Shown piece after piece: positions 58,901-64,000 of a stretch of DNA of 64,000 bases. Position 1 is the first letter of the stretch. The number at the start of each line of letters is the position of its first letter. The notes beneath the pieces were generated by a model, which was given only the letters and a program-made list of their open reading frames with translations, was not told where the DNA came from and did not search any database. Source of the DNA: Amorphophallus konjac (Eukaryota; Streptophyta; Magnoliopsida; Alismatales; Araceae); NCBI GenBank assembly GCA_022559845.1, contig CM040118.1, positions 161,902,331-161,966,330 of the forward strand. The letters are read 5' to 3'. A program made the position numbers and the translations under genes.

Positions 58901-60103
58901 GAGTGTAGGAGCTAAGTGCCATGCAGGGTAAAGTGCTGCGTTGTGGGAGCCACCTCTTGAGGCCGTACGGCGCAAAGTGCTACACGACGGGAGCCACATC
59001 TTGAGCCTATAGGGGCCACCTCTAGAATCATCAATAACCAAATGACTAGTTAATCTCGTCTGAAATACTACGTTTCTAAATTCTTGAAATTCCATATTGG
59101 CTATAAATGAGAGTGGATGTCAAAGGTAATACATGAAATGCTGTGCATATAGGGCCCAGTCTGGTCCTGGGAGGAGCACCCGAAGGTACTTGTGCCCATG
59201 GGAGTTTATTGACCACGGTGTTTAGCATTACACCGGAGTACTTGCTTGACTTGAGACACTCCACCCCTACTCTCTCTCTTCTTACTTACTTGACTTGAGT
59301 GGCCCGAAACGGGCAATACTTGACTTGTTGCCCGAGAAAGGGCAAATACTTGCTTGATAATAGCCAATTCTACTGATACGTACTTGACAATACTTGCTTG
59401 AATTGAATTTTTACTTGATATACTTGTACATGAGTTTCTTCTCATACCTGTGTTCATACTTGTACACGAATCCCTGCTTGCCCGAAGTGGCATTTACATC
59501 TGTAAATTCTTGAAATACTGCTTGTCGAATACTTGAAATCTGGATATACTCTCTTTATACAGTTCTTGATCTCTTACTGTTTATCATGCCTAAATTACCT
59601 GTATACCTGATTTTTCTTATACGTACATCATGCATAGCCATACTGATAATACATGCAACTTGTAAATCACGTAAAGATTGCTCGTATTTGAGATATAATT
59701 CCTACTGAGCGATTCACTCATCCAGTTGCTTCCTAACATTTTCAGGTGAATCGGATAGCAACAAGAATGGGGTTGAGACCGAGTGAAGAGTGCTAGAACG
59801 CCAACCATCTATCATTAGCTAGTCGTGTCCTTAAATTTATTTGAGTCCTACCTTGTATTTTTAGTATGTCTTGTTAAGGCACTTAGCCTAGTATCATCTT
59901 TTTTTTATTTGGAATTTGTCATGGACTCTCTTTATTTCCTTTAGTTAATCAAATAAACATCACTTGGACTATTAGAATATATTAGTTTTATTAGTCATTT
60001 ACGCACTCCAAAATTATAAATGTAAAATTCTTATCGCTCTAATGATCCGATCTATATAGACGCGTCACACATCCGAGTAATCTCCTGTGCTCGGGATGTA
60101 ACA
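55921..60103 (+). repeat. Element D 3' LTR (4.18 kb)
   Basis: Starts TGTAGCACC, ends GGGATGTAACA, followed by GCGTG. Includes the 48-base duplication (56937-56984 and 56985-57032), hairpin arrays (57845-58665) and a longer TA run (58427-58457) than the 5' LTR. No gene inside. Confidence 0.93.
57845..58665. repeat. GAAGAC/GTCTTC hairpin arrays (3' LTR of D)
   Basis: Counterpart of 49140-49845. The last cluster (58510-58650) has four hairpin units against two in the 5' LTR, and the first has an extra GAAGACTGCTCACAGAGTC unit at about 57917. Confidence 0.9.
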
Positions 60104-60108
60104 GCGTG
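60104..60108 (+). repeat. Target-site duplication of element D, right
   Basis: GCGTG, pairs with 44940-44944. Confidence 0.9.
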
Positions 60109-60440
60109 GGCATCAGTATGACTGGAGCGGCTGGATACTGTTGCGACGTCTGGGGTGACCTGTTACTGTTGAGACTGGAGCGACCAGATGACACAGACAT
60201 AGCTATGACTGGAGCAACCCAGGCCGATGAAGCTAGAGTGGCCAGATGGCGCGGGCACCGTTGTGACTGGAGTAGCTGGGTAGTCGGATGCCGTGGGTAC
60301 TATTGTGATTGGAGTAACTGGACAGTCGGGTGTCGTGGGCACCGTTGTGATTGGAGTAGCTAGGCAATCGGGTGCCGTGGGCACCATTGTGACAGGAGTA
60401 GCCGTAGCTTGAACATAGTCATCTAGGTGGCTGCACATAC
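60109..60440 (+). repeat. 42-base minisatellite
   Basis: Clear 42-base units at 60254-60295, 60296-60337 and 60338-60379 plus a partial at 60380-60401, built on GGCACCGTTGTGACTGGAGT and a TCGG(A/G)TG(C/T)CGTG end. More diverged copies extend left and across element D to about 44880. Because 42 is a multiple of 3, the minus strand stays open with a 14-residue Thr/Pro/Val-rich repeat (60163-60438). Confidence 0.85.
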
Positions 60441-60990
60441 ACCACGACGGGATCTAGGCAGGGCACGTTCATCAAGGCAGGGACTGGGTAGTACGCTTTT
60501 ATCGAAGCGGTGTCTAGGCGGGGCGCTTGTCAGCACGTCCAGAGCACCTTCATGTCCGAGATTTGTCATGTAGGGGCGATCTTCGGAGGGCTTGCTAGGC
60601 TAACTCCGACCAGCGGGTGGGGCAATCAGTCACTAGCTCGAAAAGGGCGATTGGTGGCTGGCCACGAAGAATTGATTGCAGGTGGATCTGTCATGCAAAT
60701 ATCTCCACCGTTTGCATTATGCATTATGCGTAGGTGGACCTAGCTTGAGGGTGTATTCATAGTTAGCAGACGCATCATACGTAGTAGGGGACTTATGTGA
60801 ATCGACTAGACGCCATATGAGGGGTGTCGATGTGACATACCCTTGGTGTGTGTTTAGTTGAACAAGCCAACCAACAAAGCCTTCAATGCCGGAGCTCCAC
60901 TTGCGTGCCTTGTGATGCGTATGTGTATGCATGCCATTCCCCTTGGAATTCCTAGGGGAGAATTTATCGACGAAACTATAGGGAAGGGTC
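60441..60990. other. Unassigned DNA between minisatellite and foldback array
   Basis: No gene or element recognised. Some GGGC-rich words (GGCGGGGCGC) recur at 60460-60530. Confidence 0.4.
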
Positions 60991-61960
60991 AGGAGGTTTA
61001 CGCGGACCAAGCTGGTAGGGGTAGCCTGGTTCGCGTAAAGCCCCCCCCATTATGCGGATTGGGTTGGGGCTGGCAGAGAAAAATAAATATATTTTTGTTT
61101 CTGGCAACGTTTACGTGGACCAGGCTGAGGGGGTCAACTTGGTCCACGTAAACCTCCCCTAGGGGGGTTAACGCCGACCAGATTGGGGCTGGCAAAAATA
61201 TTATTATTATTTTTGGGATGGGTTTACGCGGGCTAGGCTGATGGGGGTCAGCCTAGTCTGCGTAAAGCCCCCCTTTACCTGGACTGGGTTGGGGTAGATT
61301 TTTTAATTATTTTTTTATGAAAAAATGGGGCTTTACGTGGTCCAAGCTGATGGGGATTAGCCTGGTCCACATAAACCCCCCCTAGGGGTTTAAGTGGACC
61401 AAGTTGATGGTTTACACGGACCAGGTTGATGGGTATCAACTTGGTCCGTGTAAACCACCCCTGGGGGGTTTACACGGACAGGGTTAAGGGGCTAGGAAAA
61501 ATATTTTTATTGCTATTCTTTTATGATGGTGGGGGCTTTACGTGGACCAGGTTGATAGTGTCAACTTGGTCTGCGTAAATCCCGCCTTTGGGGGTTTACA
61601 TGGGCTCGGTTAAGGGGCTGGGAAAATTTATTTTTTATTAAAAAGTGGGGGATTTACGCGGACTAGGCTGATGGGGTCAGCCTGGTCCTCGTAAACCCCC
61701 CGTAGGGGGGTTTATGCGGACTGGGTTTTGGCTGGGTAGTCTGGGCTTAAACGCTATCGCCTCAATGACCACGGTCACCAAAATGCGGTCATGGGGCTAG
61801 CCGCGTTCAGGAAATGGCAAGTTGGTCCGCGTAAAGGGGGTTTACGCGGGTCGGGGGTGCCTGGAGGCATCCTAGTCTGCGTAAACCTCCCCCTTAGGGG
61901 GTTTACCCAAACCAGGTTGCCTTTGGATAACTTGGCCTTCGTAAACCTCCTCCCTAGGTG
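60991..61960. repeat. Tandem array of long imperfect foldbacks (GTTTACGCGGACCAGGCTGA type)
   Basis: About nine foldbacks spaced roughly 100-120 bases. Each has a left arm GTTTACGCGGACCAGGCTGA, a loop of about 4-8 bases and a right arm TCAGCCTGGTCCGCGTAAA followed by a C-run, so the paired arms reach about 20 bases. Starts near 60995, 61112, 61210, 61331, 61408, 61534, 61649, 61842 and 61900. Spacers are T/A-rich (ATTTTTTTATT) with G-runs. No coding sequence. Confidence 0.88.
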
Positions 61961-63348
61961 GTTTACTTAGATTGGCATGGTTGGGTTTGACTGGGAGGAG
62001 ATAGAAAGGGCGGTGATCCCCCCGGAGCGGTCTCATCTTCTGATTTTCGGCTGGGGTCTCTGACTTCTTGCTACATGCAAAGGAAGGATATGATGCTCCG
62101 AGCTCTGAAAGCTGCTTTAATGGGCCCTCTCCTGCTTTGGGCATGGGCTCCTCGTAGAAGGTGCTCGGGATTGACTCCCGATCCTTTGTGATGCCGTATG
62201 GTGCATCAAGAGGCCCCGAGCGCTGGGTGCGGCCTAGTTACTGAGGGATCGATGGCATTATGCCGTTGGAGGTCTCGAGCATGGCTCTAACGCGAGACGG
62301 GCAAGAGGAAGCCCCTTGAATTTGGAACGGGAACGGCTAAGCAGATGAAGCCAACTGTCTGTCAGAGTCCTATCTTGAACGCGGTCTACTCAGGTGCCGC
62401 GTTCTGAACATGGCAGCAATAGTGGCTGCTTTTAGAGATGATCGTGCCCTACTGGATGACCGCAACCTGGATGGTAGCTGTTAGTGACTCGAAAGTCCCA
62501 ATGCGGCTTGCTACTGGAGTTACGGGTATCAAGCTGCTTGTAGAAGGCGTGTCAAGAGTTGTTTTCTGCCCTTTGTCATGCACTGCATGACGTGATGGGT
62601 GGCTGTGAGTCTCGAGTTGGCCCAGTAACTAAGATGTCGGCATGATGATGCTGCTTGTTGTGAACGTGCCACATAGACATTAAAAAGAGAAAGGAAACAA
62701 CAACAACATGGATGATAACTTAAAAGAAAACTAATAAGGATGATAATAATAAAAGATGGGGAGGGAGAATGTGATGCTACTATGGAGAGTGATCGCCAGA
62801 GGGGTTACCTCAAAAAAAGAAAAGGATGATCGTAAATACCTTGTAAAGCGGGGTGTGGTGTGAGTTCAACTTCCTACTTTAACCGGCCGGCCGATGAAGG
62901 GGGTCTTTATTTTTGATTACCCTTGAAAAATAAGCAAAGACAAAGGGATTAGAGACCAGCGCATAGAATCAATGCTCAATAGAAATGAATCTACGCAAAT
63001 TAGGTATGAACACACCGTGTGTGTTTTGGTTTAAACCCCTTAAGGATTAAAGGGTGGGAGTAATATGAATGCTAATGCAAATAATAATAAAAATCTAGCA
63101 AGGATGCTAGATAGGATGTGTGACGCAGTCTGAAATGGACTAAGAAAATAAAGCAAATAGGAGAAGAGGGAGTTTGAGAGAGTGGAGGTGATCCTCCAAC
63201 ACTGCCGCAGTAGAGAAGCTTGGTGTAAACAGAAAGACTCCTTCCCTTTCTATCGCAGTAGCAGCGATCAACTGGAGAGAAAAAGAGAGCAAAACGTGGT
63301 CTCTCTCTCTGCTCAAAAGCAAACAGAACGCCCCAAAAGCACTCTCTG
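61961..63348. other. Unassigned DNA, no gene recognised
   Basis: Low-similarity sequence. At 62756-62771 a purine tract (AGATGGGGAGGGAGAA) precedes TGTGATGC and could be a polypurine tract with LTR start, but no matching LTR end is visible. Short open frame 63140-63352 is unsupported. Confidence 0.4.
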
Positions 63349-64000
63349 CCAATGTTTTAAAACCCGACCCAGAGTTTGACCCGGTTAAGTTTGTGGGTCA
63401 CGGGTCAATGGTTTAACCGTTCGGGTTGACCCGTGACCCGTAAGACTAGAACCATTTATAATAATATTATAAATTGTCATAAAATTTTAAGATACCTTGA
63501 GTTAGAAATATGAAACAAACACTTAAACATATATTGTGAAAATTAAAATAAGTGCATTAAACAACAACTGAAATAGTCTAAAAAAGAATAAAATTTATAT
63601 TAAATAAACATTACATATGACCATTTATCAACTACAATTAACATCTCATGAGACACAAGTTTCATGGTGTGTGAAGTCAAATTTCTTGTTCATCTAATTT
63701 ATCATCTTCTTTCTTGTCTTCATCTCCCTCTTAGGATAAGATGCAAAATTCATAAATAAGTGGATAAGCAAATAGCATTAAACAATATCTTGGGTAAATA
63801 ATTCAAATATAAACAAATACTTGGCATTTCTGTTTGCAATGAGCTGACTGCAATTTTCCTTTCAAATTGTTCATAGCATTTGTGAAAAACTTCATCTCCT
63901 ATATTTTTTCATGCTAAATTAAAAAGTAAAAATTAAACAAATAAAAAATATGCCTAGGAGTCAGACCCGGTTGGGTCACTCCGATTTTAGCGGGTCGACC
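63349..64000. mobile_element. Probable non-autonomous DNA transposon (right end cut by window edge)
   Basis: Begins near AATGTTTTAAAACCCGACCC with GACCCGG-rich terminal sequence, including a perfect inverted pair GGGTCACGGGTCAA (63395-63408) and TTGACCCGTGACCC (63426-63439). The AT-rich middle has no gene. The window ends in GACCCGGTTGGGTCAC...GCGGGTCGACC, which looks like the start of the inverted right terminus. Terminal words of this kind occur in plant hAT-like non-autonomous elements; family assignment is tentative. Confidence 0.5.

Larger units (their letters stand above)
44945..60103 (+). mobile_element. Element D: Tekay-like Ty3/gypsy retrotransposon, full length
   Basis: 5' LTR (44945-45182 plus 47438-51282, split by a solo LTR), PBS, gag-pol (51491-55842), polypurine tract, 3' LTR (55921-60103), and perfect GCGTG duplications. 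LTRs of about 4.1-4.2 kb are long for this lineage. The copy is complete in structure but coding-dead. Confidence 0.93.

Overview
The window is a stretch of plant (angiosperm) nuclear heterochromatin built almost entirely of retrotransposons nested inside one another. The evidence is Tekay-type chromoviral gag-pol with chromodomains, a Tat/Ogre-lineage Ty3/gypsy pol with a second RNase H, a SIRE/Maximus-type Ty1/copia derivative, an L1-type LINE with a C-terminal RNase H, and primer-binding sites complementary to the initiator methionine tRNA. I see no ordinary single-copy host gene, no rRNA or tRNA gene and no bacterial feature. The species cannot be named from the sequence.

Layout. 1-11714 (minus strand): tandem Tekay-like array, read on the plus strand as internal (partial, 1-1686), LTR (1687-4250), complete internal (4251-9181), LTR (9182-11714). 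The middle LTR serves both internal regions. This array interrupts a Tat/Ogre-lineage element on the plus strand (11715-25597): decayed pol (11715-15291), a minisatellite, two genes on the opposite strand with introns (16787-18216 and 19146-22517), and the 3' LTR (23839-25597). The Tat element itself sits inside the reverse transcriptase of an older Tekay-like element C (25598-27959 and 40946-44252, with 3' LTR 41199-44252). Element C was hit a second time by a non-autonomous SIRE-like, gag-only retrotransposon (27960-40945), whose 3' LTR contains a 5'-truncated L1 LINE (34522-39490). After 687 bases of unassigned DNA comes Tekay-like element D (44945-60103, perfect GCGTG target duplication). 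Its 5' LTR contains a minus-strand solo LTR of another SIRE-like family (45183-47437, perfect ATGTA duplication). The last 4 kb hold a 42-base minisatellite, an array of long imperfect foldbacks and the start of a probable non-autonomous DNA transposon.

How the parts work together. Every pol is broken by stops or frameshifts, so these copies are relics. The most interesting content is the antisense cargo of the Tat element: a plant-mobile-domain-like gene reconstructable as seven exons, all phase 0 with GT-AG introns, and a second, fully open two-exon gene with a TATA box. Being antisense to the element's genomic RNA, their introns would not be removed during retrotransposition, which explains why they persist. 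A second theme is that the LTRs or untranslated parts of at least six element families each carry arrays of short family-specific hairpin motifs; the Tekay array and the Tat element share the same core, AACGGTC paired with GACCGTT.
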